Of a stretch of 64,000 bases of DNA, positions 1 to 15,100 are shown piece by piece. Origin of the DNA: Amphiura filiformis (Eukaryota > Echinodermata > Ophiuroidea > Amphilepidida > Amphiuridae). Below the pieces are notes generated by a model. That model was not told the origin of the DNA. It was given only the letters and a program-made list of their open reading frames with translations, and made no database searches. The stretch's first letter is position 1. Each line of letters opens with the position of its first letter. The DNA lies in assembly GCF_039555335.1 (NCBI RefSeq), contig NC_092628.1, positions 95,119,782 to 95,183,781 of the forward strand. The letters are read 5' to 3'. The translations under genes and the position numbers were made by a program.

Positions 1-114
1 CAAAAAACACCATAGCAAATTCAATTCAAAGCCCATATTTGTAATCATGGCACATCCTGATCGGTGGTACACTGGTACTGGTAACTCAACACACTTCTTC
101 TGGTCCAGTTGTTC

Positions 115-120
115 TTACAC
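115..120 (-). CDS. Prominin A exon 21 (last codon and stop)
   Basis: Acceptor TTTTTCCCTAG followed by GTG TAA gives a C terminus ending EIDV. Very short coding part; the rest would be 3' untranslated and runs off the window start. Tentative. Confidence 0.4.
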   Translation of the reverse strand: M

Positions 121-3100
121 CTAGGGAAAAAAAGAAACAATCAAATATAAAATTTCACTTTCTTTCAAAGACACTTTTCAAAATGTATGAACAGTGGTGT
201 ACCTAGCCAAATGAACACCACAAGTCCACAACAATGTGTTGATTTTATTCTGCTATTTTGAGACAAGGGGGTAAATCTTCCCCTGTCTGGTACACCACTG
301 GGTATTGACCTGGGTGTATAGATAGAAATACTGTGCTCTTCTCATAATAGTATGCATTTTCCCAAGACTTTCTTGCAATCATAATTTGATTTTAAGATGG
401 GTGTATGTACCTCTTTGTTGCACACAGCTCCACTTATATGCACAACACTAGCCAAACAGTTATGAGGTGAAAAACACATTTATGTGATTGTGAGCTCATT
501 TTTTTTAAAATGATAAGCTTAAACTTACATCAATTTCATCATATGGCGGTGGGGGTAGGTAGGGTTGAGACCAGGCACCAGATTTCTCTGTGAAAACAAT
601 CAAAATACATTGTTATGATTTTTGCAAAGTGATGAATAATAATTGACTATAAACCATCCCTACCTAACATGTGAAGGCAGTTCGTCCAGTATGAGCAAAG
701 TACAGAATTTCTCTGGTAAAAGTCGGTAACATTGCCCTCTGTTGATCAATACAGACAGTTTACACTTGGATTCCATTCTGCAATATGTTGTGATCACAAT
801 AATTATGATATATTATTATTGATGTTATCATAAATTAGGACTTCTATACTGCACTTATTGAAGAGATCTTCCACCTGAAATCTTGAAAATCATATTAGCC
901 AAGGAGGGCGGGGGAGGATGAATTGGAAATGCGTGATTAACCTTCTTACTGCCTCTCACAAAGCGGCATCATTTACATTTGTGACACGATCTGGTCCACG
1001 GGGGCCAAAGGTGGCAAATTTGAAATTGAGATAACGGTAAAAATATGGAGTAAAAAACAATAAAATACATAAGAAAATTGACATCAAAAAACTTCATAAC
1101 TTAAGAACCAAGTATGCTAGACCTTTGGTGTTTTCAGTAAATGATAGCCTATTGTATGTATAATGTAATAATTACAATAACTCAATTGTCAAAAATGCCT
1201 CCTTTGGCCCCCATGGACCAGATAGTGTCACATTTACATTTGCCGATCGAATTACCACATTTGTCTTCTTCCAATGGCAGCATTTTCTTTTTCTTTCTGC
1301 TTCTGTCAAATTTTTATTGTTTGAAACAATTTGCTCATAATTTTTTTAACTTTCATCACATCAAAATGTGCTAAATAGTTTGCAATTTTTCAATGTAAAT
1401 GGCACAAAATGTACAATATTTCACAAAGCTCTAGTTAGGAACTCCTAATCCAATATTTTATTATTAAATGCTCATTTCCAATTGCCTCTTTTGACTATTT
1501 TCTTCTGAGAAAACCATTTTTAAAGCCTGATATTAAGTGCATTTGATGTATAAAATAAAATCTCCCAGTGTATTTAACCAATAGTAAATAAGTTTCTCTG
1601 CCACATTTATAATTTGAACAAGAGTTAGATGAAATGAAGTAAATCAAGTAATAAAAGGTATCATACTGTAGGAAATATTTCACATACAAATCTTACCATT
1701 GTTATGTCCTGCAAACCCTCCTATGACTTGTATCATCTCATGATCCTCATTAACCATATTACTATGGTTACTGGAAACTCCTTGGTTACCGGATCCTCCT
1801 TGGTTAAGGCTATAGTAGGCCTGGTTGTCATAGTGACCCAGACCATCATCATAATCATCTGAATAAGTCCTGACTCTATCTACCTGATTCTTGGGAAGCT
1901 TGACGAAATCCATACGACGGAGATACTTGGCTAATTTGACAGCAAATATGAGGCTGACTGTCATCCAAAATACAATCCATCCAAGGGAAAACCAAAGTGT
2001 GTTCTGTAACATTAAGAACAAATTATACTGGTTTTCTTTAATGAACAGGTGATTATTACATTTACAATAAACTGAAAGGTTTCATGTTGATGGTATTTTT
2101 ACCTGGGTTTGGTCATTTTCCAAGCCATCTGACAAAAATATTACATTGTCATTTAAATATTTCCAGTTGAGTTGTAGAAACAGATACATTCTACAGCAGA
2201 TATGGATTTCTTATAAGAATTATCACTTCAGGAATGTTTTTGATGCAATGTTGGATTTAGAGGTGACAGAAGTAACTGAATGCTGAAGAGTACACCAAGC
2301 AAATACTGTGTCATATGCAGTAAGCAAGTGAATTCATGAGGTGTACTTCGTTTATATGCATGCTGCAATGAGAGTGCCCAATTTAGCCATATGACCCTTC
2401 AATTTATGATGTGTGGTTCTTCATTTTGCTATTATAAACATAATATTGATTGAGTCTGTAAAGCTTATGTAGGATAAAATCATCTCTCTGGCAGGTCATT
2501 CCTATAGTTTGATCAATTCGTAATAGGCTGGAAATGTTAGGCTTTTACCACTACGCAAGAAGACCCATGTTAAGAGTGCTATTAGTTGACCCGCCTAATA
2601 TATATACTTTGTGTGTTAAAGAAAGTAGACAAAGTATAGGACTTGAATCAATCATTTGTGATGCTTCTGGCTAGATGTTAAAAGCTGATCAAAGTATAGC
2701 TTACATCATAATTAATAATGGTTCAGCTCTTTCAAGTACAATGAAATTGTGCATTTAAAAAGCTGATAACTGATATTTTCAAAAAACACATAACCATAAC
2801 ATTTACACCATTCAACCAAGTGTTAACTTACCAAAGATTCCAAGTCATAATGACACATAAGATTGATAGTTGCATCGTAGATGGCTCGTATTGGATAACA
2901 TCTACCAAAGTCATCTAGCAACTGAAAAGTAATATATGATGATATTAATAATATGTGCATTGAAGACAAATAGGGACATACAAAATTAAACTGTGATAAC
3001 ATTCAACTTCTTGCCTGCACCAGTTTTTCCTCGTAGAACCAAAAGCTCTGATTTCATTTAATCAATATTACTTACCATGCAAAATATTGCATGTGAATAT

Positions 3101-6100
3101 GCCAAATAAATCCTATTCAGAAAGTAGAAAATATAGCACAAACTATCTTCAACTTTTGACTTCAAGAACAAGACAGAAAGAAAGGGCCATTCAATGTGGA
3201 GGCACATTTGGGTCCTTATGGATCTAGGCTCAAACAAAATGCTCAAGCCAATCTAAAAAGCCTATAAGCATCCTGGCCTATGTGAAAAGAAAGAAATTTT
3301 ATTGCAAATATAGAACAAAGAAAAGATGCTCACTCCTAACAAATCATGTTAACAATTTTACTGTTAGAATGAACACACAAAATGTCATACTTACCTGGTC
3401 TATTGCTACATCAACAAACTGCTCCATGTATCCGATGACAACATCCAGATAACTTGACAAAGACGTATCCAATACCTCCTCTAAGGCTTTGGTATCGTTC
3501 AAATTAGACTCTACCACAATCCCAGCTTTGCCAGTTTCATTAACAGCCAACTCTAATTGTGGTATAAGTGCTTGTAAGTGTTGTGAGTTGGAAAGCATGG
3601 ATGCCTGCGATGAGACAAACATTTAAATAGCAAATATATTTTGGGGTAAAAATATCATATTAAAATGTACTTACAAATGTATGTATTCTTTGGATATTTA
3701 AGATAATAACAAAGGCAACTTAATTCTGCAAATGCATGATATGGAAAGGGGGAAAATGCTTCACAAAAAAAATCAAACACAAGCAAACCATATCAGAAAA
3801 AAAAAAGGAAATCTTCTTGAATGGCATTCAACGGAATAGAATATAATGAGTTGATTATTTTATTCCAGAAGCAATGGCTGGCATTAACAGTGGCCATTGT
3901 CTTGGTATCTCACAATCCATCAATGTATTTTTTAATACATTCATTCAGGGAGATCAAGCTCCCTTGTGCCCGTGTAAGACATTTTTTATGTGTAGCACAG
4001 GGTTGTGGCTATCCCAATTTGAGTATAGGCTAATTGTACTTTTCAGTTGGAGTGCTGGCTCAGAGCACAATCATTTTAGCAACTGCGAGGGTTCAGGGAA
4101 TAAGCTACAGGGGTATCACTCCCATAAAAATAGGGTTTTTTTGCTTTTTAAGATGAAAAAATCATTTATTTAAAAAAAATTATAATTAATTTCTTTTTGG
4201 TGCCAGTTACACCCAACAAGTGTAGCTACAACCTTGGTGTAGTAAGTGTGATTTTGACATGTATCCTATGTGCCCACAAAGTGGTACATTATTGACTAAT
4301 TTAAAGCTTTATTTGCTTTCCTTAAAAACAAGTATAATATATGGAAATGTTAAACTTACTCGCCTCATATTATCAAAATGACACATTTGTAGTGCAATAT
4401 GTTGTACAGGGAGTACAGTGGCCAAGCGGAACAGGCTCTGACTCGTAATCGGAAGGTTGCAGGTTCGAGCCCAGGCGATGCCATCGTGTTGTGCCCTTGA
4501 GTAAGGCACTTGATCTCAAATACTCTTCTCCACTCAGGTGTACAAATGGTACCGCCATTCTTAAATACTGGGAAGGTAATCGACTCGCTGTGGAGGAGGT
4601 GTGGCGATCCCCTCACAGCAACATTTCCCAGTGGAGTCTGGCCTTATCGCTAACAAAAGAGAGATGGGCACTCCGTCCTGTAAATACAGGTTTGACTCCT
4701 TTACCTTTATGTTGCTAAATATGCCATCTAAATGGGATATGATTGATGTGTACCAAAAAGGCCAATACTTATAGTATTACTTGAATAATACAAATGGCAT
4801 ACTTGTTTTGGTTCTATTCTGACTGTCTGACATGCTGATTCACACACTGCTTGATTGCATAATATCTAAATAGTCACGCACATTCCATACTCACCATAGT
4901 ATTCTCCATAACCTGCACAGTATTTTGCTGAATTTGTCTCAAATCCGATGCCACTTGCCTAAGATCATCTGCCACAAGAGCCTAAAATCAAGCAAACAGA
5001 TACAAAAAAAACTGTATAAATAAAGTGTTGTTTTCTTCATTCTCTGATTTCTTTTTATGTAACAAGCCTTTGTGTCTTCAATAATGGGATGAATATGGGA
5101 TCAAACAGCAAATAAGGCTGATGTCCGTAATTGTAGTTCTGATTTCATGATTTGATGAGTTGACATTTTACATCATTTTCTTCACATAAACTGCTCAACA
5201 GCTGTACAACTATGTAGCCTATGCATTTAAGATGATATAAATGGTGAAAAATATGGGGACATTCTGTGAGAACATGAATTTACCAAAAAATATGGCTGTT
5301 GGTGATAGCAGTCAGTGAAATCAGTGATAAATGAATGTTGCTGTTGAAATTAATCAATAAAGACCTTTGGGTGACAAATTAAATTGTTAAATAAGGGGTC
5401 TTTGTGTGAGAGCGGTGTTGAAAATGGGGCCCTTAACATCCCTTCTGAAATGAAAGTAACCCCCACCCCGGATTTAGGACTGACAATTCCTGTGGTAATG
5501 CATATGATGGGCAAACGTCACTTTCTAGATAGGACCACTGTCCTGTACCCATCATGCATGAGCTACTCTAACTATTATGAACATATATATTTTCCTGAAC
5601 ATATTTGAAAGAAATGTAAACTTTTCTTACATTGTTGTCTGCAGTTGTCTCCAGCTCTCTTGAATATGCATTCAGATCATCTGTTGTCACATTTTCTTGT
5701 AACTAAAAAGCAAAAATGGAACAAGTTATAAACACTGAATCAGTTGAAACTGAACTTATTAAGTCAGATATCAAAGATCGATTGATTAAAAAATGCAGAC
5801 TGCCAGATTTTCTTTTTCATGTATCTTTGGACATAATTACTAGGGTTTAAAAAACAAAAACACATAATATAAATAAAAGTAACTGTCAAACCAAAACCTC
5901 TAATTACAACCTCTGTAGCAGTTGAGATTGGATTAATAATTTCCTCTCTCTTGGCTCAAAGGCTAACAGTAAAATTGTTGGGAGTGGCCTTCTTTTCCTT
6001 GTTCTTTATTTGCAATAAAGTTTCTTTCTTTTCACATAGGCCAGGATACTTTAGCTTTTTACCTTGGCTTGGGCATTGTGCTTGAGCCTGGTCCCATAAG

Positions 6101-9100
6101 GACCAAGTGTGCCTCTACACTGTCATGAGTGACCATTTAAACAAAAATAAATACAGAATTGAAGACCTCATAACTAAAAGACGGTTAAGTCAGATTGAGT
6201 GCATTTCAAGATAAATGGTAAAGAAGGTTGCTATGGCCATGTAGTTTCAATGCAAGGAGATGGTTTGTCCATGCAGTTTCAATACTTATTCTACTATGAA
6301 ATTAGCATAAAAGGTGTATATAGCCCCATTGTAGCAGAAACAAACACTAACTCATTTTTCATGATTTTGTGACTTAGTTCTGAGGTCTTCAATTGTTTTT
6401 ATCATGTTCATTCTCATATAACTTACCAGTGTTTCCATGACAACAAAATCAACCTGATCCAACTGAATCTGATCTACAGAATATTGAAGCAATGGTCCTA
6501 GATTATCTGGTACTAAATCACTCAAATCAACATCCCCTATGTCTATCTCATCTATCAGTTTAGCTGTCTGGTTTTTAACTTCAGAAATGATCTAAATATG
6601 AACAAATTATCATACCATTCATTATTTTGAACTAATGTAGAAAAGTACATGCACATTGGAAATCACAACAGCAGAAAGCAAGTTGAAAAATTTGCTCAAA
6701 TTTGGCATTACAATGTATTAAAATCAAACAAAAATTTCACACAGAACAATTTTAATGACCTCAACATATTTTCACACTGCAACAATTGCTGAATGCTGAG
6801 ACCTTATCATCACTTGCATGCCACAAGATACAAGCATGTACCATTGATCCCGGGCATTGATCATCTTCCTAGCAACTCAGTAAGTTAATATCTTGTAAGA
6901 TTTCATTCAGTTCTCACCTTTTTCAAATCATTGACATCAATAACATTCTCCAATTGTAATGCACTGTAGATAGAAGAATTCTGCTCACAGTCTTCCAGAA
7001 TAGATGTAGACGTTAGAGGGATAGAAGAATTGCCCAGGATGAGATCCCCTAGCCAGTAGCCTTCTGATAGCAAGTCTGGTTGGTCTATTGTCTGCAAACA
7101 AAAGAAAGAGATGAACATGATATTGATGTACGGTTCAGCCTAACTCAAACATGAGGTTTGTTAACTTGAAAATTCAATTTCCTGTGTGATTATAGATAGA
7201 GATTTATGTGCAAAATAAGCTAATTGTTGTAGTCCAGGCCCTAGCTAGAACCCGGCCTACACCGGATAGGGTAGAGATTTTGACACTTGATTTGGGTTAT
7301 TGGACCTTTGAGGTTAAGAATCACGGAGGTGCTTTTATAAAGCGGCTGCGAATTCGAGAGTTCCAAGATGGCATGCGTGCCATTTTGAAAATTTTAAATT
7401 TTAGTTTTCACTCAATATTCATGTGTAATACATCATTCTATAGGTTTTTGCATACAAGGAATCAATTTCTGACATTATCTTTATGATTGAAGGTCAGTAT
7501 AACATGTTTACATTCTAGGGGGTGGGCGTAGGTTGCCAAAAGATGGGGTTTTCATTAAAATGCATTTAGAATTCAATATTTTAACTTATTTGATGTTAAA
7601 AATAACCATGGGATGCTGATATTATGGTGACAACAAAGCATAAGTCGTCTATGTCATATCTATCATCTCCTGGATATGTTTAAAAATCAAAATGGCTGCC
7701 AAAATGGCCGCCAAAATAGTCTTTTTTTCATTAAAATGTGTTACAGGAGTATTATAAAGTACCAGATTTACAATGAAATGGTGCCAAACATTGTGTTCTT
7801 TTGTATTCAAAGTATCCCTCTGGTAAAGGGGTAACAATATGACATCGGCATCAATTAATATTATCTCTTATGGGCATGTAAACATTCAAAATGGCCGCCA
7901 AAATGGCTGCAAAACATGATTTTTTCATTAAAATGGTATTTAAAACAGCATTTTAATAGATGTTGTGTTAAATATTTCCATGGAACGCTGATATAATGTT
8001 AAAGGGATATTTCTATCCCAATTTCTTCCTGCTCATGTGTTTTTACATTCATAAAAGAATCTTAGATCCTAAATTTCATGCAAATCGGACATTCCGTTGG
8101 TGAATTATGGACTATAACATACCGTATATTTCAATGGTCCATAGGATTGTGTGTTATACTTTCGTTGGCGACAGAATAAAATTCAAAATCGAACATGTTG
8201 GCCGGTTTCTCTGGCAAGGGAATATATTTGCAAGATTCCTCTTGCACATGATCATTATGCACCTAGTATATAAGGGGTCCCGTTGGTATGAGCATGCCCG
8301 GCAGAATCATTTTACGACAGAATGTTAACCATATGCCATGAAGCTGAAAAATGACATCTCCTGTAAAAACTGGTATCTTGAAAGTTGGTGTAACAGTCAT
8401 TTAAAAGAATATAATATACTCTTTTAAATGACTGTTACACCAACATCCAAAATATTATTTTGGTGGCCAAGTTGAATTTTAAACATGCCCAATTACCCAT
8501 AAGTCCATGCTGTTTTCCTATTACTGCTATGCTATAATGATTATGTGGGAAAATACTCTCCTTTTATGGCACCATCGCCTTGAAAACCAGATACCTAGTG
8601 TCGCTGTAACAGATTTTGATGAAAAAATAATATTTTGGTGGCCATTTTGGGAGTCACTTTTATTTCTTTGAACTTACCCATGGGATAATTTTGAATGACA
8701 TATTTTACGTTACCCTTCTGCCACAAAGATATTTTTGGATCTCAAGAAAGCACTCATGTGGCACCATTTCCTTAAAAAATCAGATAAATTACATGTTGTT
8801 GAGACATAATATTATCAATTTAAAAACTACTTGCATGGTCATTTTGGAGAGAAAAAAAAAAAGGAAAGAAAGCACTATTGTTGCACATAATACATTATGT
8901 AAATTGTAAGTTGCTGGAAGGTATGGGTCTTGCTTAAAATGCCATATAGTTGAAAGCTTTCCATCCTGTTTCTGTTTTGCGGGATTTGATGGAAAACAAA
9001 AAATAGACACTGGGGCAGGTTGGCCCACTTGTGCTGGGGCAGGTTGCCCCCATTGTGTTTATGGGCAAGAGTTATGCATACTTTCTCCATTTTCACCCAT

Positions 9101-12100
9101 TTTGTGTCAAATGAAGCAAAATACAATTTACACACCAACACTAGTCAGTTCCATGGATAAAATTGTTCAAAGGCGGAGTATAGTACAAAAAAATCTATAT
9201 TGTTGTCCTATTTGAGCACTTTTTGACTGGAAATAGCAATATTTCAATATCATATTTCTTTATAATTGGGAATTTGTACATAAAAAGTAATTCATCACTC
9301 AGAATAGTTAATAAAAAAAAAAAAAGTCAATTACAATTGTTATCCACAGCCTTTCAGTTTTTCGTTATGGGTTTTATAAGATGATTGGTTAACGTTATTT
9401 CCTTGATTGTAGCTATTTCCTCAAGAATGACCCATGATGGCGCAAAATGAATTTTATTTTTTGATTATCTTGGAACTATGATAGGTGATATCTTACCGCA
9501 GTTGTAACTTTAGAATGTTTTATTGGAAAGAAATATGGCAATAGCACACGGTTGTGCATAGAGGGCCAACCTGCCCTGCTTGGTGGGCCAACCTGCCCCG
9601 CCTGGTTAATTTTCTTTTCGCTCTCTCCTACAACTACTATAACTTTTGTATAAGTCACAGAGCCATATAAATTTGTTAGCATTTACCTAGAGTAAACAGC
9701 TCTCAAGTATCAAATTGAGAGCCTCCTAACCCACAAACTGAGCTCTCCAGATAAGTGGGGAAAAAGGGGCCAACCTGCCCCGGTCTCCTTACTAGGTGCA
9801 TAATGATCATGTGCAAAAGGAATCTTGCAAATTTATCTTATAAATTTATAATTTATATCTAGAGAAACGGGCGAAATGTTCGATTTTGAATTTCATTCTG
9901 TCGACAACGAAAGTATCACACACAATCCTATGGACCATTGAAATATATGTTATAGCCCATAATTCGCCAACTGAATGTCCGATTTGCATGAAAATTTGGG
10001 TTTAGGTTTCTTTCATGAATGTAAAAACACATGAGCAGGAAGAAATTTGGATAGAAATATTCCTTTAACATTATATCAGCGTTCAATGAAAATATTTAAC
10101 ACAACATCTATTAAAATGCTGTTTTAAATATCATTTTAATGAAAAAATCATGTTTTTGCAGCCATTTTGGCGGCCATTTTGAATGTTTACATGCCCATGA
10201 GATCATATTAATTGATGCTGATGTCATATTGTTACCCTTTACCAGAGAGATACTTTGAATACAAAAAGAACACAATGTTTGGCACCATTTCATTGTAAAT
10301 CTGGTACTTCATAATACTCCTGTAACACATTTTAATGAAAAAAGACGATTTTATGGCCATTTTGATTTTTAAACATATCCAGGAGATGATAGAAATGACA
10401 TAGACAACTGACCATAATATCAGCAACCCATGGTTATTTTTAACATCAAATAAGTTAAAATATTGAATTCTAAATACATTTTAATGAAAACCCCATCTTT
10501 TGGCAACCATTTGGCGGCCATTTTGAATGTAAACATGTTATACTGACCTTCAATCATAAAAATAATGTCAGAAATTGATTCCTTGTATGCAAAAACCTAT
10601 AGAATGATGTATTACACATGAATATTGAGTGAAAACTAAAATTTAAAATTTTCAAAATGGCCGACGGCGGCCATCTTGGATTTCTCGAATTGGCAGCCAC
10701 TTTCGCAAAAGCACCTCTGTTATTCGTTAACCTCAAAGGTCCAATAACCCAAATCAAGTGTCAAAATCTCTACCCTATCCGGTGTAGGCCGGGTTCTAGC
10801 TAGGGCCAGGACTATTGAGAGGAATCACAATTACTACTGTTCCAAGTTTTATCATCCTTGTCCATAATGTCTTCGAATTAAAGGAGTATTTTATGGTTCT
10901 AGCATCACCTTTTTCAAACCAAAAAAGACACAATTATCTTGTCCCCCATTCCCCCACCCCTTGTCAGATTTTCAGAGCTTGGGAAAAAGCGATGGAGTGA
11001 TCAATATACCGTATTGGTCCGAGTATAGTCCCACCTGTTTTTTAGGTGAAAATTTTTCACAATTGGGGGTGGGATTATACTCGAATTTGAAAAAAATTTT
11101 CATTGAATTTGAATGCATTTTGAAATCATTAATAGAGTATGACATGAATACAAATTATCAATTTTCATATTAAAAATACAAAACATCTTGAATTTTTAAA
11201 TATTTTTTTTAGGTCAACCATGAATGATCCTAGCATCTAGGTCTAGGTCCAGGGACACTCCAAAACCGAAAAAAAAAAACTTAAAAAAAAAAAAATTCTG
11301 GAATTTTTCGAAAAATGGGGGGGTGGGACTATACTCGGACGAATACGGTAGTAACTTGCCACAGGTCACCACTAGCATTTCTGGTGCAACTGCTTAGTGA
11401 AGCAAAATCATCGTCAGAACGGCAAAGTGGCAGGAAATTATGAATTCAGCAATAGCGGTCATTTTTCCATCTGATTCTGAGTTTTGTAAGAACGGTATTG
11501 TTTCTAACCCTCATGTACAATTTATTTATAGCATGTTATTGTTAACACGTTTGTTTGTTATCTAACATACCTCATTGAGGAGTTGTAAACTTTTGAGTGG
11601 TTTACATGTTAAGGTGATAGGAGCAAGAACACCAAAGAAGACAGAGGTACATAACATCAGTAGTGGGGTTAGTAGGAATGTTAGTACTACACCACTGTAA
11701 TACAAAAATATGAAATATTGATTACAATAAATAAGTGTTACGTTTAAGGAAAACACACTATTAAGGAAAGTTTACCTTCAGTTGGAATCAGGAGAATTTC
11801 ATGGGGTAATAAAGAAAATATATGGTGAAAAAGGTGGTTCATTGTTATGTCAACTTCTATAATAGATGTACTTTATGAGTGTATATTCCCCTCCATTTTG
11901 GCAATTTTAAGATAAAGACAATTCAAGATTTGCTCCTACTTATACTTTTATACTCGCATGATGAGGCCTTGCTACTTATACACTGGCTTATAACTTTGAA
12001 ATGGGTGTGTTCTGGAGATAAGGCTTTGTGTTACTGCAAAAAGAATTTCATTCTAACTAAGGATTTTAGGCGCTAGCGCCCTAAAAGCAATGTATAGTAC

Positions 12101-15100
12101 CATTTTTTTCACAGTTCTTCAAATTTTTTCGCCCTTCTCCCCCCCCCAAAATACGTGCATGCTCACAACTTTGAAACATAAATATGCTAGGGGTGTAAGC
12201 ATTTCAGTAATATCCCACATGGTACTTATACAAGTTGATAACGATGATATTTACTGGATTGTTTTCAAAAAATGCCTCCTGTGGCCTGGTTAGATCAGAG
12301 CCTGCCCTTAGAGTTGCAATGGGGCACTTTGAACACTTATAAGATGGAAAAGCATATGTGAATAAACTATTGAATTGAATTGAATTGACCAAACTAGTTT
12401 ACGAATATTTGAGAGAAATCAGTGGGTGACAGCAAAACAAAAGAAAGCTAAAACAAAACAGGATCACTTGGTGAGAGGGAGTTTAAAAAAAGGTTGATGA
12501 ATTAACCACAACAGAATCATATACTGAGTGGGTTTACTCCACTTTCTTCTGACATAAACCTCTTTTTGTCTTATTTTTGTCTACAGTCCAATCAACTTAC
12601 AGCATAAGGAAGTTACCACAAAAGTTAGCAGCAGACGACCTTTCCCTTGGATCTATGTCTTTAGAAACAATAGATCCTAATATAAGTCCAATGGTAAATA
12701 TACCAAAGATGAGAAAACATAGCAAGATGAGACCAAGCATTGTGTAATCTCTGCAAGAAAGAAATATAGCAATAATAAAGCATTTCAAATAGTGAATCAG
12801 ATCAGTAGTCCCCAGTTGGACTCAAATCATTGTCTTATAAATATACCCACAAATTACCAATGCAAAACCAATTAAGTTAAAAGAGTATTTCGTGATCCTA
12901 GCATCCACTTTTTATGACATTTTCAGTACATATCCACGAAAAAAGCATATTCCCAAAATTTCAGTTGATCGATTCCGATTTTGCTTTTTGCAAGTTATGC
13001 ATGATTATGTGTATATTACACTGCTCCATAGGCCACTGTGTTGAACTGCGTTCAAATTCAAATTTGACGATATCTTTGTTAAACGAATTAATCTGCAAGA
13101 AATATTTTGTACATAAATATTTTGTAGCCAGAGGTTTCCAGTGGTATAAAAATCTCAACTTTTTTTGAGAAATGTGGGGGATGAGGCTGTGGATCATAAA
13201 ATGCCCTTTAAAGTGGACATTAATGGAATTGGCAGAGATTCTGAGTCTGTTTTTCCAGAATCATGTGTTGTTAAATCCTCAGCTTGAGATCAGCCCACTG
13301 AATCCCATTAACATTCTTGGTTCACTAAAATATGACATTTATTTGAAAACAAAACCTTGACACAGTGGCAGGCAAAATTTATGTGGCATAATTATATGTG
13401 AATGCCATGATATTTGGAATATTTACCTGTACAGAAGGTAGTCATCTGCCACATCAAATCTGTCATGTATGCGGTTTTCATATTCCCCCATTTCATCTGA
13501 AATCTGGTTACAAAAAATATTCAAATGGTGTTTTCACTCCATGATATTTGATATACATGTACTATACTGGAAAAAGAACCTCAAAGGCATTGGGCTATAT
13601 GCTAGCTGAATGCCATACACACCCTTTTGAAGATATAACCTTAATCTTCCACACACAGGGAGCATGAATCTCAAATAGAGTTACCTGAATGGGGGACTCC
13701 ATTTGCATTTGCATATTTTTGAAGTTGCATAATCATAAAAAATAGGGACGACAATCAAAGATAGGTCGTCCAAAGATATGGGCAGTGAACACCATGCATA
13801 GTACTGTAAAAGTAAATATTTTCGCGATTTTGAAGATTTTGTCAATTGCGCGAGAATTAAATTTCACGGTTTTGATATTGATAAAATAGAAACCTAATGC
13901 AAAAGGTTATTTTTGTGAGTTTTTATTTTCGCGATTTTATGTCCACTCGCGAAATTCGCGAAAATAAAAAACCCGCGAAAATTTCTACTTTTACAGTAAA
14001 TATTTGTGAGCCTATTAATTGGCAACTACTTTTCTTAAAATCAAAGTAATCAAAATGAATCAAAAACCAATTCAAGAGTTATCAACTTACCGCTGACAGC
14101 CTGTCATCAATGGTTGTGTACACATTGGCAATATTGTTACTGGTTTCAAGAAGAATATTTTCTACGTCAGTAATGGGGTCTTTGGCAACGTCATTGATGG
14201 TCTGTGCTATTTGATCTAATGCAGCAACACCCTGGAAAGAAAATAAGGGGGTTAATACCATTTATTATAAATTCTACAAATTTAGCTCTATTATTTATGT
14301 TCACAGGACACAAATTCTTTGAATTTTGAATATCATGATTTTATGAAATAAGGCAAAAAAAGTTGTTATTTATCCTCCAATTTCAATGTCAAATTTTGAA
14401 AGTAAAAGATTTTTTGTTGTTGTCTTTACTGTACAAAAGAATACCTACTCTAATTTTGTACATCTCATAAAAAGTGTTTTTCCTTTCATAGTAATTGTAT
14501 TTTAAATTACTAGAGATTTAAAAAAAGTCAGTTCACACTTCTAGTTTGGTTCAAAACATGAATGAAGTGATGTAATTATGATATATCCATATTCACATCT
14601 AATTAGGTTTCATTGGAAAGTTCCATGCAGTTTGGACTATGAAATTTACAAACACAAATTTTGAAAAACATAAAAAAAAAGTTTTTTTATGCCTATCTAC
14701 TCCTACCCCAGACTATTTGTGGAGGACAAACAAACATCAGGCTATTCCAGTTGAAATCCATATGCCCCCTATGGAAGACATGACTTTAATTTCCCCCACA
14801 TGGAGTGAGAATTTCAAATGGAGTCATCCATTCAGGAAATCCCATTTGAAATTCACACCCCCTGTGTTAAAAATTAAGATCATGTCTTCCATAGGGGGTG
14901 TATGGATTTCAACTTGACTAGCCCATTTTATTTTCTTGTCCACAACAAATTTGTTCTATCTCAAGGATTCACATTTGACTGACAAAATAAGACTTTATTT
15001 TCATATCTTATGCAATAACATACAGATATATTATCAGGAAATCTTTTTTTTAGAAAGAAAATAACACAATGAAATATGCAACTTTAATTAACTCCAGAAT

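Larger units (their letters stand above)
7231..10813. mobile_element. Fold-back DNA element with arms of about 1 kb
   Basis: Left arm 7231-8268 and right arm about 9790-10813 are inverted copies. Tips are AGTCCAGGCCCTAGCTAGAA and its mirror. The arms carry repeated AAATGGCCGCCAAAATGGC units. The 1.5-kb centre holds a perfect hairpin (8384-8444) and what looks like a nested element of another family. No long open frame, so non-autonomous. No clear target duplication. It fills most of intron 12 of prominin A. Confidence 0.75.

Noticed and set aside
4409-4480. Functional tRNA gene
   Set aside because: A and B boxes are present, but the arms do not pair as a tRNA and the sequence continues as a SINE body. 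The same holds for the sites at 21250-21323 and 41090-41115.
8875-9141. Open frames in the fold-back element centre
   Set aside because: Short, no recognised domain, low complexity, and broken by the repeated GGGGCAGGTTGCC motifs.
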